A stretch of DNA of 64,000 nt from Winogradskyella sp. J14-2 (GTDB lineage Bacteria; Bacteroidota; Bacteroidia; Flavobacteriales; Flavobacteriaceae). The first letter of the stretch is position 1; every line of letters starts with the position of its first letter. Below are positions 18,007-27,635 of this stretch, in pieces. The notes beneath the pieces are model-generated. The model saw only the letters and a list, made by a program, of their open reading frames with translations, searched no databases and was not told where the DNA came from. The position numbers and the translations under genes are program-made. The stretch is from the NCBI RefSeq assembly GCF_001971725.1, contig NZ_CP019388.1, forward strand, positions 2,994,501 through 3,058,500, written 5' to 3'.

Positions 18007-18462
18007 ATGAACATATCGCCTTCTAAGCTTAATACGTTCTTAATGTTTAAGCTACCTGCAGCGTATTTTACTGGTGTAAGAACAACCTCTTTAGATGATA
18101 CAACTTGTGTCGTTACTGTAAAGCATCGTTGGATAAATCAAAATCCTTTTAACTCTATGTTTTGGGCAGTACAAGGTATGGCAGCAGAGTTAACAACTGG
18201 TGCTTTGGTAATGAAAAAAATTAAAGAAAGTGGTAAAAAAATATCCATGTTAGTGGCCAATAATAACGCGACGTTTACAAAAAAAGCAACAGGAAGAATA
18301 ATTTTTACATGCAAGGAAGGTCATAAAATAGACGAAGCGATGCGTAAAGCTATTGAAACCGGAGAAGGACAAACAGTTTGGCTATGTGCCAATGGAGTCA
18401 ATAAGGATGGAGTAGAGGTGTCTTCTTTTAATTTTGAATGGACGCTTAAAGTAAAATCTTAG
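18007..18462 (+). CDS. DUF4442 hot-dog fold protein
   Basis: 151 residues, cytosolic. DUF4442 proteins have the hot-dog thioesterase fold. The characteristic HRWINQNPFNSMFWAVQGMAAELTTGALVM covers the central helix region at about residues 40-70, and NNNATFTKKATGRIIFTC the following strands. A role in acyl-CoA or acyl-ACP hydrolysis is plausible by fold, but no catalytic residue can be named. A long AT-rich palindrome spans its stop codon. Confidence 0.82.
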   Translation: MNISPSKLNTFLMFKLPAAYFTGVRTTSLDDTTCVVTVKHRWINQNPFNSMFWAVQGMAAELTTGALVMKKIKESGKKISMLVANNNATFTKKATGRIIFTCKEGHKIDEAMRKAIETGEGQTVWLCANGVNKDGVEVSSFNFEWTLKVKS

Positions 18463-18474
18463 ATTTTACTTTAA
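18446..18474. terminator. AT-rich palindrome over the DUF4442 stop codon
   Basis: Perfect 14-bp inverted repeat TTAAAGTAAAATCT / AGATTTTACTTTAA around a single T, covering the stop codon TAG at 18460-18462. There is no clear T-run, so termination is only one possibility. It may also stabilise the mRNA 3' end. Confidence 0.4.
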
Positions 18475-18495
18475 AGTAGACAGTAAATAGTATAA
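18475..18495. repeat. Decayed heptamer repeat (AGTAGAC type)
   Basis: AGTAGAC, AGTAAAT, AGTATAA: three 7-bp units related to the array at 32514-32597. It lies directly after the DUF4442 hairpin. Confidence 0.45.
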
Positions 18496-18588
18496 AGTGT
18501 TTAGTAATTTTATTTTGACATAATAATTGTAACAAATCTTTTTACAAATCAACTTATAGATACATCAACCTTAAAACGAAAATATAAT

Positions 18589-19416
18589 ATGGAACAATTA
18601 CCAGATTTTACAGATAGAAATGCACACGAAATAGATTATCGCATCTATGGCGAAGAAATGCAATATGTAGAAATAGAACTCGATCCACAGGAAGCGGTTA
18701 TTGCAGAGTCAGGAAGTTTTATGATGATGGACGATGGTATTAAAATGGATACCATTTTTGGTGACGGCTCACAAAAAGATAAAGGATTTTTGGGTAAAAT
18801 ACTAGGTGCAGGAAAACGCATCCTTACAGGCGAAAGCTTGTTTATGACTGCTTTTTATAACAACCTTACAGGAAAGCGCAATGTGTCATTTGCATCACCA
18901 TATCCAGGAAAAATTATACCTATAGACTTAACACAATATCGAGGGAAGTTTATTTGCCAAAAAGATGCTTTTCTATGTGCCGCTAAAGGTGTAAGTGTTG
19001 GTATTGAGTTTTCTAAAAAGCTTGGTAGAGGTTTATTTGGAGGTGAAGGTTTTATAATGCAAAAGCTTGAAGGAGATGGTTTGGCATTTGTGCATGCTGG
19101 TGGTACTATGGCAGAAAAGACTTTACAACCAGGTGAAACTTTACGCGTAGATACAGGCTGCATTGTTGGCTTTACACAAGATGTCGATTACGATATTGAG
19201 TTTGTAGGTGGTATAAAGAATTCAATTTTTGGAGGTGAAGGTTTATTCTTTGCTAAATTAACAGGACCAGGAAAAGTATACATACAATCATTACCCTTTA
19301 GTAGATTAGCAGATAGAGTTATAGCATCAGCACCAAAAGCAGGTGGTAAAAGCAGAGGCGAAGGAAGCATCCTTGGTGGATTAGGTGATTTATTGGATGG
19401 TGATAATAGGTTTTAA
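18589..19416 (+). CDS. AIM24 / TIGR00266 family protein
   Basis: 275 residues. Beta-rich protein of the AIM24 family with the usual landmarks: [45 protein letters not shown], and repeats of the [23 protein letters not shown] and [22 protein letters not shown] type. The C-terminal tail is Gly-rich ([20 protein letters not shown]). The family is widespread, trimeric and of unclear role in bacteria (AIM24 is mitochondrial in yeast). It stands alone with its own upstream spacer. Confidence 0.9.
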   Translation: MEQLPDFTDRNAHEIDYRIYGEEMQYVEIELDPQEAVIAESGSFMMMDDGIKMDTIFGDGSQKDKGFLGKILGAGKRILTGESLFMTAFYNNLTGKRNVSFASPYPGKIIPIDLTQYRGKFICQKDAFLCAAKGVSVGIEFSKKLGRGLFGGEGFIMQKLEGDGLAFVHAGGTMAEKTLQPGETLRVDTGCIVGFTQDVDYDIEFVGGIKNSIFGGEGLFFAKLTGPGKVYIQSLPFSRLADRVIASAPKAGGKSRGEGSILGGLGDLLDGDNRF

Positions 19417-19637
19417 AAACTTTAATTCTCATAAAATCAAAACTTTACAGCGTAAGAATTCCCTTTTAACAAATTAAACGTTCAACGAGTAATTTCAACT
19501 TTTAACATAATAAGCTGTTAAACTTTGGGAATATTGTTTCGGCAAATATGATTTTTTTCTATCTTAGAAATTGAATTGAAACAATAGCCTATAGAGAAAA
19601 TTACTCTTTTTGTTGAACCTAAAACTTAAAATTACCC

Positions 19638-19835
19638 ATGGCGAGAGCAATGTTTGAGTACACAAAAACTGTACTTAAAAAGGTTAGTTTTGATGCGACA
19701 TTATTCTGTAAGGAAGTGGAAAAAGCAGTAAGACGTTTACTGCCTCACGAACTAGAAGAATTGCGAATATTTATTCAGTCCCTAATCAATCAAAACCCAG
19801 AATTAAATCAATGTTTAATTTATTTAAAAGCATAA
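19638..19835 (+). CDS. Small conserved hypothetical protein (65 residues)
   Basis: Predicted all-helical, soluble: MARAMFEYTKTVLKKVSFD, then a helix KEVEKAVRRLLPHELEELRIFI and a short C-terminal helix. No signal or membrane segment. It has a 220-bp upstream spacer and its own strong terminator, which supports a real gene. Short proteins of this kind are common in Flavobacteriia, but no function is known to me. Confidence 0.75.
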   Translation: MARAMFEYTKTVLKKVSFDATLFCKEVEKAVRRLLPHELEELRIFIQSLINQNPELNQCLIYLKA

Positions 19836-19865
19836 AAAAAAGCGACTTACGAGTCGCTTTTTTTA
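19834..19865. terminator. Bidirectional intrinsic terminator
   Basis: Stem AAAAAAAGCGACT / AGTCGCTTTTTTT with loop TACG, placed between the converging 65-residue gene and oxyR. Its right edge overlaps the oxyR stop codon region. Confidence 0.9.
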
Positions 19866-20801
19866 TTTAGACAAAGGACTTACAATTTCTACATCACTAA
19901 AGGCAATCGCTCCACGTATAATTCCTGAGATCACACTATGCATGGCATCAATGATCTGCATTTTTAGCTCGCTTTTGTGATAAATAATACTAACTTCTCT
20001 TGCTGGTGAGGGTTTTGCAAAATGTCTTAGATTGGGACTTAATTTTTCTTTTAAATCTAAGGTATGCAAATAAGGCAATAGCGTCATTCCCATACCTTCG
20101 TTAGATAATTTTATGAGCGTTTCTATACTACCGCTTTCTAACTGAAAGTTATCATCTATTTGATCTTTAAATGTTTTACATAAATTTATAACTCCTTCTC
20201 TAAAGCAGTGGCCATCTTCTAGTAATAGCATGTCTTCAATATCTAAATCCGATACTTCTACAGTTTTTTTATCGCTTAATCTGTGATTGTCTGGTATGTA
20301 AGCTACAAAAGGCTCGTAATATAAAACACGCTCTTTTATATTGTCGCTTTCTAAAGGTGTTGCAGCAATAGCAGCATCTAAGTGGCCATCGTTAATACGC
20401 GTAAGGATTTCTTCAGTGGTAAGTTCTTCTATTTTTAATTTTACCTTAGGATATTTCTTAATGAAATTTTTAAGAAACATTGGTAAAAGTGTAGGCATTA
20501 TGGTTGGTATAATACCAAGTCTAAATTCGCCACCAATAAAGCCTTTTTGCTGATCTACAATATCTTGAATACGCTCTGCTTCATTAACAATATTTCTGGC
20601 CTGAAACACTATTTTTCTACCAACTTCGGTTAGTTCGATAGGTTTTTTACCTCTATCAAAAATAACGACGTCTAATTCGTCTTCAAGTTTCTGAATCTGA
20701 GTACTCAGCGTAGGCTGTGTTACAAAGCATTTCTCAGCCGCTTTTGTAAAATTTTTGTGCTCAGCAATAGCTAAAGCATATTTAAGTTGGGTAATTGTCA
20801 T
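19863..20801 (-). CDS. oxyR: OxyR-type hydrogen peroxide sensor (LysR family)
   Basis: 312 residues. N-terminal LysR winged helix (MTITQLKYALAIAEHKNFTKAAEKCFVTQPTLSTQI) and a two-lobe regulatory domain. The redox pair is present at Cys199 (EDGHCF) and Cys208 (NLCKTF), the same residue numbers as in E. coli OxyR, with the RE between them. Oxidation to a disulfide activates transcription of peroxide defence genes. The DUF2141 gene lies upstream on the same strand with its own terminator, so oxyR is probably monocistronic. No catalase or peroxidase gene is adjacent. Confidence 0.95.
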   Translation of the reverse strand: MTITQLKYALAIAEHKNFTKAAEKCFVTQPTLSTQIQKLEDELDVVIFDRGKKPIELTEVGRKIVFQARNIVNEAERIQDIVDQQKGFIGGEFRLGIIPTIMPTLLPMFLKNFIKKYPKVKLKIEELTTEEILTRINDGHLDAAIAATPLESDNIKERVLYYEPFVAYIPDNHRLSDKKTVEVSDLDIEDMLLLEDGHCFREGVINLCKTFKDQIDDNFQLESGSIETLIKLSNEGMGMTLLPYLHTLDLKEKLSPNLRHFAKPSPAREVSIIYHKSELKMQIIDAMHSVISGIIRGAIAFSDVEIVSPLSK

Positions 20802-20960
20802 AACTATTTAATTGAGCTATAAAAATATAAAAACTATTTATAAAAGCTATATTGTTTTGCGCTCAATTTAATTTTGGTGCACGACCTTTTATAAACACAC
20901 AATGTGCTGTAATTTAATAAATTACGACTGTGTAGGACAGCGAAAAATTTGCTTTGAAAT

Positions 20961-20991
20961 TAAAAAAAGACTGCCACACTAGCAGTCTTTT
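20961..20991 (-). terminator. Intrinsic terminator of the DUF2141 gene
   Basis: On the minus strand a 10-bp stem AAAAGACTGC / GCAGTCTTTT with a 7-base loop and a T-run, about 50 bp past the DUF2141 stop codon. Confidence 0.85.
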
Positions 20992-21041
20992 CTGTTTGAT
21001 TATTTTAATGTGTTGTTTTTGATTGATGCTAAAAGATTAAT

Positions 21042-21458
21042 CTAAAATCTAATGTTTAGTTCTAAGTCTTTGTCGGCAACGGTAAACTTGGCGTCGTCAT
21101 ATTGTGGTGGTCCCATAAGCATTACGTTGTTAGACATTCCAAAAGACTCTTTAGGCATTCCGTTTTCTTCAAAATCCATTCGTTTGTTATCGTTAACATC
21201 GTGTAGTGCTAAGATGGCATATTCACCAGGTAAAACGTTTTTAAATGTCATAGTCACTTTTCCGTCTTCAATTGTACTATCAGCGTCCTTAATGCCTTTA
21301 CCTTTCATAAAAGTTTCGGACGTATGTAAAGACATGAGGACTTTGCCCTCGTTGCTTGTAACATTATCTATAGTTACTGTGATTGTGATGCCTTCGTCTT
21401 GAGAAAAGCTAAATAGTGTTATTAAAGCAAAAGCGAATGTTAAGATTAAATTTTTCAT
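21042..21458 (-). CDS. DUF2141 secreted protein
   Basis: 138 residues with a signal peptide (LITLFSFSQ, cleavage near residue 19). The mature domain has the DUF2141 pattern: ITVTIDNVTSNEGKVLMSLHTSETF at the start, VLPGEYAILALHDVNDNKRMDFEENGMPKESFG in the middle, and a beta-rich end KFTVADKDLELNIRF. The acidic DVNDNKRMDFEENG loop looks like a calcium-binding loop. The role is unknown. It is monocistronic with its own terminator. Confidence 0.9.
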   Translation of the reverse strand: MKNLILTFAFALITLFSFSQDEGITITVTIDNVTSNEGKVLMSLHTSETFMKGKGIKDADSTIEDGKVTMTFKNVLPGEYAILALHDVNDNKRMDFEENGMPKESFGMSNNVMLMGPPQYDDAKFTVADKDLELNIRF

Positions 21459-21638
21459 GATACAGATATTTTAATGGTTATTTATTTTGTTGATTCAAAT
21501 ATCCATAAAACTTCTGATTGGGAATAATCTTTATAACCGAATTGTAGTTTTGATTGGATGAGTTGTAAATACCTGTTGTTTTAAATTTATGATGACAAAT
21601 TAAAACCGTCTCGATGTATACTTAAACACTATAAAATT

Positions 21639-22145
21639 ATGATTATGAAAACCAATTTTAAATTTTTCTTTTATTGTCTTATGGTATTGTCTGTAAGTTG
21701 TTCTAGTGATGACGATAATACGGATTTTGAGCCACAGCCGCCTTACACCTTTATATTAGATCCTCTCACTCAGATTACATATGATGTCACTGCTAGTGAA
21801 CCAGCTCATGCCAATTATTTGTTGGGTATTTTTCCGTTTGATCCTGATGCTGTCCGTTATGAACTACGTTTTTATGACAGCAGTGCGCCTAATCTACATT
21901 TTGAAGTAAGTTGGAATGCTTTTGACCCAGTTCCTAGTGAGGTTGCTTTATCTCCGTTAGTGCCAGGATATAATGATGGAAGAATAGGCGACAACTTTTA
22001 TGTTAAAGCTGTTGGTAATGGCTGCAATTATTCGGTAAATCCTAATAATACGGGCTGCTATCCAGGAAGCGGAAGCTTAGCTAATTTGCAACAAGCGCTT
22101 GTAGCTATTGGAGGTAAAATGGAAGTGACTATATACTATGAGTAA
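21639..22145 (+). CDS. Hypothetical lipoprotein
   Basis: 168 residues. Lipobox SVSC followed by SSDDD, an acidic +2 region typical of surface-exposed or outer-membrane flavobacterial lipoproteins. The mature part has short beta-like segments (YTFILDPLTQITYDVT, ARYELRFYDSS) and four cysteines if the lipid cysteine is counted, including GCNYSVNPNNTGCYPGSG, which may form a disulfide loop. ATG codons at 21639 and 21645 are both possible starts. No family is recognised. It converges on the DUF58 gene with a 17-bp gap. Confidence 0.75.
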   Translation: MIMKTNFKFFFYCLMVLSVSCSSDDDNTDFEPQPPYTFILDPLTQITYDVTASEPAHANYLLGIFPFDPDAVRYELRFYDSSAPNLHFEVSWNAFDPVPSEVALSPLVPGYNDGRIGDNFYVKAVGNGCNYSVNPNNTGCYPGSGSLANLQQALVAIGGKMEVTIYYE

Positions 22146-22162
22146 TCACAATAATAGTTGTC

Positions 22163-23494
22163 TTAGAGTAAGCCACGTGCCTTTATCTCTAAATACTTAT
22201 TGATGGTGTTAATAGTTAAATGCTCTGGTTCGGTTAAAATAGACTGAATACCATAGTTCTGAAGTTCATTAACAATCAATCGTTTTTCGAAAGCAAATTT
22301 TTCGGCAATAACTTTGTCGTAGGCTTGCTGTACGGTTTCGGCTGGCTCTGATATTAATGAATTGAGTTCTGTATTTTTAAAGAATACTACCACCAAAAGA
22401 TGATTTTTTGCAATACCCTTTAAATAGGGTAGTTGTCTGTGCAAACTGTCTAAAGTTTCAAAATTTGTGTAGAGCAGCATTAAGCTTCGATGTGTGATGT
22501 TTCGTTTAACATCTGCGTATAATCTGCTGTAGTCACTTTCAAAAAAATCGGTACTTACGTTGTATAGCGTTTCTAAAATTAGATTCATTTGAGATGTTCT
22601 TCGTTCCGCAACAACTATATTTTCAACTTTTTTAGAAAAGGCCAAAATACCTGCTTTGTCATGTTTTTTTAAGGCAACATTAGATATTACCAAAGCGGCA
22701 TTTATAGCGTAATCTAAAAGCGACAAACCTTCAAAAGGCATTTTCATTACTCTGCCTTTATCTATGATTGAGTAGATGGGTTGCGATTTTTCATCCTGAA
22801 ATTGATTGACCATTAATTGGTTTCGCTTTGCGGTAGCTTTCCAGTTAATGGTTCTTAAATCATCACCAAGCACATAGTCTTTTATTTGCTCAAACTCCAT
22901 GGTATGACCAATCTTTCTAATTTTTTTTATACCATATTGATGCAGATTATTGCTTATAGCTAGTAAATCGTACTTACGCAATTGTATAAAGCTAGGATAG
23001 GTGGGTACCATTGCAGCCTCGTTGTACCAAAACCGTCTGGCTATCAGTCCAAAAACGGAGGTGACATAGATATTGAGTTTGCCAAAATGATATTCGCCTC
23101 GTTCAGTTGGTCTTAATTTATATTCTAGTTCAGACGCACTAGAGGCATTTAATTTTCTGTTAATGCTAAAGTCTCTAGCCTGAAACTGTTCGGGTATTTC
23201 ATCTATAATATTGATAAAAACACTAAACGTGTAGAAATTCTGAATAATTAATCTCACAGGATTTTCATCTCCATTTGAAAACTTTTCGGGTACTATACGT
23301 TCTCCTTTTACACCATTTTTTGCAGTAAATAGTATTATAATATCCAATACTGTAAGTGTTATAAGAAGTAATAAAAGAAGCTTAACAATATTAAATAGTC
23401 TAGGAAAAATAAAACTAAATACAAACAGAATGATAATGCCAATACAGGCATAGAAGAATCTGTTTTGTAAGTAAAATGGTTTAAGTCGTTTCAA
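22163..23494 (-). CDS. DUF58 domain membrane protein
   Basis: 443 residues. Two N-terminal membrane helices (about 12-55) lead to a long segment and the DUF58 core RKIGHTMEFEQIKDYVLGDDLRTINWKATAKRNQLMVNQF (residues about 190-235). After this comes a von Willebrand A-like half (PIYSIIDKGRVM), whose Asp-x-x-x position resembles a degraded MIDAS motif. DUF58 proteins pair with MoxR ATPases as substrate or adaptor. It is the last gene of the cluster that runs from SpoIIM to DUF58, separated by 102 bp from moxR. Confidence 0.92.
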   Translation of the reverse strand: MKRLKPFYLQNRFFYACIGIIILFVFSFIFPRLFNIVKLLLLLLITLTVLDIIILFTAKNGVKGERIVPEKFSNGDENPVRLIIQNFYTFSVFINIIDEIPEQFQARDFSINRKLNASSASELEYKLRPTERGEYHFGKLNIYVTSVFGLIARRFWYNEAAMVPTYPSFIQLRKYDLLAISNNLHQYGIKKIRKIGHTMEFEQIKDYVLGDDLRTINWKATAKRNQLMVNQFQDEKSQPIYSIIDKGRVMKMPFEGLSLLDYAINAALVISNVALKKHDKAGILAFSKKVENIVVAERRTSQMNLILETLYNVSTDFFESDYSRLYADVKRNITHRSLMLLYTNFETLDSLHRQLPYLKGIAKNHLLVVVFFKNTELNSLISEPAETVQQAYDKVIAEKFAFEKRLIVNELQNYGIQSILTEPEHLTINTINKYLEIKARGLL

Positions 23495-23574
23495 GATTTA
23501 GTGTTTGGTAATTAGGAATTTGCCTTTCTTTTAGCTTCTGGCTCAAGCTTCGGTCTTTTTAAACTTATTTTTAT

Positions 23575-23595
23575 CTACTGTCTATTGTCTACTGA
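23575..23595. repeat. Heptamer repeat (CTACTGT type), three units
   Basis: CTACTGT, CTATTGT, CTACTGA between the DUF58 and moxR genes. It is the reverse complement of the ACAGTAG unit in the 32514 array. Confidence 0.6.
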
Positions 23596-23596
23596 T

Positions 23597-24661
23597 TTAT
23601 CTCGGAATTTCTACAGCTTCAATGATCTGCTTAATAATTTGTTTTGTGGTAATGCCTTCCATCTCGCGTTCTGGTGTTACTATAACACGATGTTGCAAAA
23701 CAGGAATTGCAGCACGTTTTATGTCTTCTGGTGTAACAAAATCTCTTCCGCTCATTGCAGCAAAGGCCTTACTAGCTCTTAATATTGCAATAGATGCTCT
23801 TGGTGAGGCACCTAAATATAAAAATGGATTGTTACGTGTATTAACAATTATATCTGCGATGTATTTTAGCAAGTGCGACTCAATACGGACTTGTTCTACA
23901 AGGTTTTGAAACTTATTAATTTGTGCTTTAGAAAGATGTGCTGCGATCTGATCTGTTTTTACATCACCTTTTAGATTTTGTTCTCTGGTTAAAATCTCTA
24001 TTTCTTCGTCTAGATTTGGGTAATCGATGTCTATTTTAAAAAGAAATCGATCTAACTGAGCTTCTGGCAAACGATAAGTCCCTTCTTGTTCTACTGGATT
24101 TTGGGTAGCGAGAACAATAAACGGTAAATCCATTTTAAACTTATTGCCGTCTATGGTTATTTGGCGTTCTTCCATTACCTCAAACAACGCAGCTTGCGTT
24201 TTTGCTGGTGCTCTGTTAATCTCATCAATAAGAATCATATTAGAGAAAATAGGACCTTCTTTAAACTCAAACTCTGAAGTTTTCATGTTAAACACTGACG
24301 TTCCTAAAATATCGCTAGGCATTAAATCTGGTGTAAACTGAATTCGACTAAAATCTATATCTAAGGATTTTGCTAATAGTTTAGCAGATATGGTTTTGGC
24401 TACACCAGGAACACCCTCTATAAGCGAATGACCATTGGCTAAGATTGAAGCTATGAGCATATCAATCATTTCCTTCTGGCCAACTATGACCTTCTCTATT
24501 TCGGTCTTAATTAAGGCAATACCATCTTTGAGTTCAGAAAGATCTATTCTGTTGCTAAAGCTAATGTCTTCAGCATTTGTTTCTGCTGTAGAATTTGTTA
24601 GTTCTTCAGGCTTATTCTGTTCGGTATTTTCGTTTAGTTCGTTATTTATGTCTGTCATCAA
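23597..24661 (-). CDS. MoxR family AAA+ ATPase
   Basis: 354 residues. After a Glu/Asn-rich N-terminal tail, the AAA+ core has Walker A EGVPGVAKT, Walker B MILIDEINRAPAKTQAALFEVMEERQIT and sensor 1 PFIVLATQNPVEQEGTYRLPEAQLDRF, with the C-terminal lid PRASIAILRASKAFA. MoxR ATPases act as chaperones for maturation or assembly of partner complexes containing vWA domains. Neighbouring DUF58, DUF4350 and DUF4129 genes are the usual partners in Bacteroidota. The first two codons are both ATG, so the exact start is ambiguous. Confidence 0.95.
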   Translation of the reverse strand: MMTDINNELNENTEQNKPEELTNSTAETNAEDISFSNRIDLSELKDGIALIKTEIEKVIVGQKEMIDMLIASILANGHSLIEGVPGVAKTISAKLLAKSLDIDFSRIQFTPDLMPSDILGTSVFNMKTSEFEFKEGPIFSNMILIDEINRAPAKTQAALFEVMEERQITIDGNKFKMDLPFIVLATQNPVEQEGTYRLPEAQLDRFLFKIDIDYPNLDEEIEILTREQNLKGDVKTDQIAAHLSKAQINKFQNLVEQVRIESHLLKYIADIIVNTRNNPFLYLGASPRASIAILRASKAFAAMSGRDFVTPEDIKRAAIPVLQHRVIVTPEREMEGITTKQIIKQIIEAVEIPR

Positions 24662-24755
24662 TTTTATTTTTTAAGAACATTCTGTTCAGTTATTATATTG
24701 GTTAATAGGCAATAGCATCGTTTGCCAAATGCCCATTACGGGCTTCCATAGTTGT

Positions 24756-25949
24756 TTATTTATAAAAATCTTCTATCGCTTTGTTTAGTTGTAGTAAATC
24801 GTCTTCTGTACAATTAGATTTAGATTTTAAATGAGCGATTTTGTTTACTAATTTTTTAATGTCTTTTTGGTCTTTTCCAGATTTTAATGACAGATTTTTT
24901 ACAAACTTATCATCTAATATTTGAGTGTCTAAATAATAGACACGTCTTATATATTCTAGAAAATAGGTAATTTTCTTTTCTATAAGATTGTTATGGTCTT
25001 TGGTTTCGTAATAGAGGTTACCAATGGTTTTAGTAAAATCTACAGTTGTATTTTTTAAAGGCTTTATTACGCCAACAATGCGTTGCTTTCGTTTTGCATT
25101 AAATATTATAAAAATAAGTATTGTTATTAATACGAGATACCAAGCCCAGCGTAATGCTGGTTGACTGAGAATAAAGCGCAACGGTGAGCTGCTCTCTGTA
25201 GCGTTTAATTTGTTTCTGGAGTCAAAGTATATCGTTTCATCTCCTATGTAAGACATTGAAGCGGCAGCATACTTTTTGTTGTCTTTTTTTAATAGTTGGT
25301 AGTTGGTGAAAACTGCTGGTTGTAAGTGAATATAAAAATAACCTTGTCCCCAAGATGTTTTGATGAAATTAGTATAAGACGAATCACCAAATTTCTGATA
25401 GCCTAAAACGCTTGTGTAAGTTGTATCTATTTTAGAAAAATAGATGTTACTTAAGCCTTTTTCTATGGTAATACTGTCGTTTCTAAATGAAGGATTTGTA
25501 TACGTTAAATTGGCTTTTCCTGAGAAACTGTATTTGTTGTCGGTTTCAAAACCAAGGGTATCTTTTAAACGATCTGGAAAATAATTAGCAGAAATGAAGA
25601 TGTCATTGCCAAAAGAGGCAAAATCTAGTAATTCTTGGGCTGATGTATTGTCGAGCTGCGGACGCTCATCTATGAGCATATATGTTCCTGTGGCATAATA
25701 TGTAGAGTCTTCCCAATCGTAATAATCATTAAAATATTCATAAGGAGTTCGTTTAATATCTTTTATGTTGCTCTCAGGAAATAATGCCTCTAATTCCTCA
25801 TAAAAAATATAAGTACCAAAAGGAATTTTGTGCTTTTCGTTGTAAGTTTTTTGCCAGTTAACAGGTTGTGGAGTAGAGAATTCTATAACAACAATGCCAA
25901 TAAAAAGCAGTACTAAAATGGCGATATATATTTTTAGGGTTCTGTTCAT
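24756..25949 (-). CDS. DUF4350 domain membrane protein
   Basis: 397 residues. One N-terminal membrane anchor (about 6-23) precedes an extracytoplasmic domain with the DUF4350 pattern: NEKHKIPFGTYIFYEELEALFPES, then LIDERPQLDNTSAQELLDFASFGNDIFISANYFP. A second helix (about 270-288) leads to a cytosolic C-terminal region of helices. It overlaps the DUF4129 gene by one base and is followed by moxR after 94 bp. It probably works in the membrane complex with the MoxR ATPase. Confidence 0.88.
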   Translation of the reverse strand: MNRTLKIYIAILVLLFIGIVVIEFSTPQPVNWQKTYNEKHKIPFGTYIFYEELEALFPESNIKDIKRTPYEYFNDYYDWEDSTYYATGTYMLIDERPQLDNTSAQELLDFASFGNDIFISANYFPDRLKDTLGFETDNKYSFSGKANLTYTNPSFRNDSITIEKGLSNIYFSKIDTTYTSVLGYQKFGDSSYTNFIKTSWGQGYFYIHLQPAVFTNYQLLKKDNKKYAAASMSYIGDETIYFDSRNKLNATESSSPLRFILSQPALRWAWYLVLITILIFIIFNAKRKQRIVGVIKPLKNTTVDFTKTIGNLYYETKDHNNLIEKKITYFLEYIRRVYYLDTQILDDKFVKNLSLKSGKDQKDIKKLVNKIAHLKSKSNCTEDDLLQLNKAIEDFYK

Positions 25950-26701
25950 TAGTTTACGGAATCTAAAAATTGATTAAACGCTGTTTTTGCTTTTTTGAAC
26001 TGAACCTGATCGATATCAAACTCACCATACCAAATGTAATTGTACAAATACGATGTATACGAAAATTCTTTTTTTAGTTGTTCTGAAGCTATTTCGTAGT
26101 AGTAATCGCTATTGGTCTTTTCTACATCATACTCTATAATGCCAGATTGAGAAAGGTTTTTCAAAAGATACAAATAGTAGTATCTAATGGCTAAACGATA
26201 ATTGTTTTCACTTTCGGCTGAAGCTATAAGTGCCTTAAAATCTGCTTCGTAAATATTACTTTCAACATCTGTAATAGGTATAATACTTTTATCTGAGGAT
26301 TTACCAAAAACCCATTTCCCTTCTTTGTTTATAATGGCTTTTACAATGAAAAACACCACCAAAACAAAAATAACGACGTAGAATATTTTTAAAATTATGT
26401 CTGTAACATCTGCTGCTTTTGCATCGGTATTAATATCAAACAGATTCTTGAAAAAATCTGATAACCATTGCTTAAAACGCGTCCACCAGCCATCATTATT
26501 AGACGCGCGTTCGTAGATAAAATCGTTTCCAGAATATTTGTCTTTTAAATCTTCGTAGCTACGCTTTTCAATAGGTTCTTTATCTTCATATACACTATCT
26601 TGTACTATAGTATTCAGTATTTTGGTAGGTGGCAAAACGTATGCGCTCGATGTAATCCCGAAGCATAAAAAAATAATATATAGATACTTTAGCTTACTCA
26701 C
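25949..26701 (-). CDS. DUF4129 domain membrane protein
   Basis: 250 residues. Signal-like N-terminus, a periplasmic stretch ending in WWTRFKQWLSDFFKNLFD, one membrane helix (about residues 109-127) and a cytosolic DUF4129 domain with YRLAIRYYYLYLLKNLSQSGIIEYDVEKTNSDYYYEI (about 180-215). This family is adjacent to MoxR and transglutaminase-like proteins in many bacteria. The gene overlaps its upstream neighbour by 8 bp and its downstream neighbour by one base, so it is translationally coupled on both sides. Confidence 0.88.
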   Translation of the reverse strand: MSKLKYLYIIFLCFGITSSAYVLPPTKILNTIVQDSVYEDKEPIEKRSYEDLKDKYSGNDFIYERASNNDGWWTRFKQWLSDFFKNLFDINTDAKAADVTDIILKIFYVVIFVLVVFFIVKAIINKEGKWVFGKSSDKSIIPITDVESNIYEADFKALIASAESENNYRLAIRYYYLYLLKNLSQSGIIEYDVEKTNSDYYYEIASEQLKKEFSYTSYLYNYIWYGEFDIDQVQFKKAKTAFNQFLDSVN

Positions 26702-27635
26702 CAGATCCTATAAAGTCAATATCGCTTTTAGTGTTAATATTTTCTGCATCTTCTTTAAGGCTATAGAAAACAATCCCTTGATTTATCTGTACAATTATAT
26801 TTAAAAATAAACCAAGTAGATACGAAAGTAAGAATATAAGCACCAACATTACCGTTGCAGATTTACTTATTTCTTGAGAGGTAGCAACTGTACCAGACTC
26901 TATGTTTGTAAACATATCTACAATGAATATAAAATACGGTATCATAACAATAATGTTTTGCACTATGTAGCTCATTAAAAAAAACAATCCAACACAACCA
27001 ATAGCAGCCCAGAATTTAGAACTCATTAGCGTCCAAGAATAGCCAAAGCTAGCCCATATGCTTTTTTTGTTTTCAATATATTCCATCAATGTTCCTTGAT
27101 AAAACAAACTCACGGCTCCTAAAACTAAAGGTAAAAGCAAAAAGCCAATAATAGTTATGGCTAAAACAAAGCTTACAATCCCTGCTATAATCAAAATAGG
27201 TATTGCAACTAGTATAGCACAGAGTAGATAGATGATGATATTACCAGTATTTGCTTTGTATTCGGTTATAATATCTGATGCATTAAAATGCTTACCGTCG
27301 TTTTTAGCGTAAAGTTTTAAATAAATAGGGACAAATGCATAAGATATTACCGCAGAGACCAAACCAATGGTTACAAAGAGTAAAACGAAGACTACAACTG
27401 TAGTTGCATTTTGGTTCATGTAATCTTCTATTGCGTTAGTATTATTATTAGTAAGCCCACCAAAAACAACTTCTGTGTAGAAATTGCTGAAGAAATATCC
27501 CAATACCAGGAGTATAAGAATAAAGATGCCATTGATGATGAAAAAATTCTTGTAGAGATGCTTCCCATTTTGTCTTAAAAATGAAAACGTATCTTGAAAA
27601 TACTCTCCAAAACTTCTCGATTTATAAAGTTGCAT
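26694..27635 (-). CDS. Multi-pass membrane protein of the SpoIIM/MoxR cluster
   Basis: 313 residues with about six membrane helices, including FFIINGIFILILLVLGYFF and the Ile/Leu-rich run near residues 135-185. The start MQLYKSRSFGEYFQDTFSFLRQNGKHLYKNFF has a short amphipathic cytosolic head. It resembles membrane proteins called glycerophosphoryl diester phosphodiesterase-type membrane domains, but there is no catalytic domain. The gene overlaps SpoIIM by 14 bp and DUF4129 by 8 bp. Function is unknown, and context implies a structural or chaperone-served membrane role. Confidence 0.75.
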   Translation of the reverse strand: MQLYKSRSFGEYFQDTFSFLRQNGKHLYKNFFIINGIFILILLVLGYFFSNFYTEVVFGGLTNNNTNAIEDYMNQNATTVVVFVLLFVTIGLVSAVISYAFVPIYLKLYAKNDGKHFNASDIITEYKANTGNIIIYLLCAILVAIPILIIAGIVSFVLAITIIGFLLLPLVLGAVSLFYQGTLMEYIENKKSIWASFGYSWTLMSSKFWAAIGCVGLFFLMSYIVQNIIVMIPYFIFIVDMFTNIESGTVATSQEISKSATVMLVLIFLLSYLLGLFLNIIVQINQGIVFYSLKEDAENINTKSDIDFIGSGE

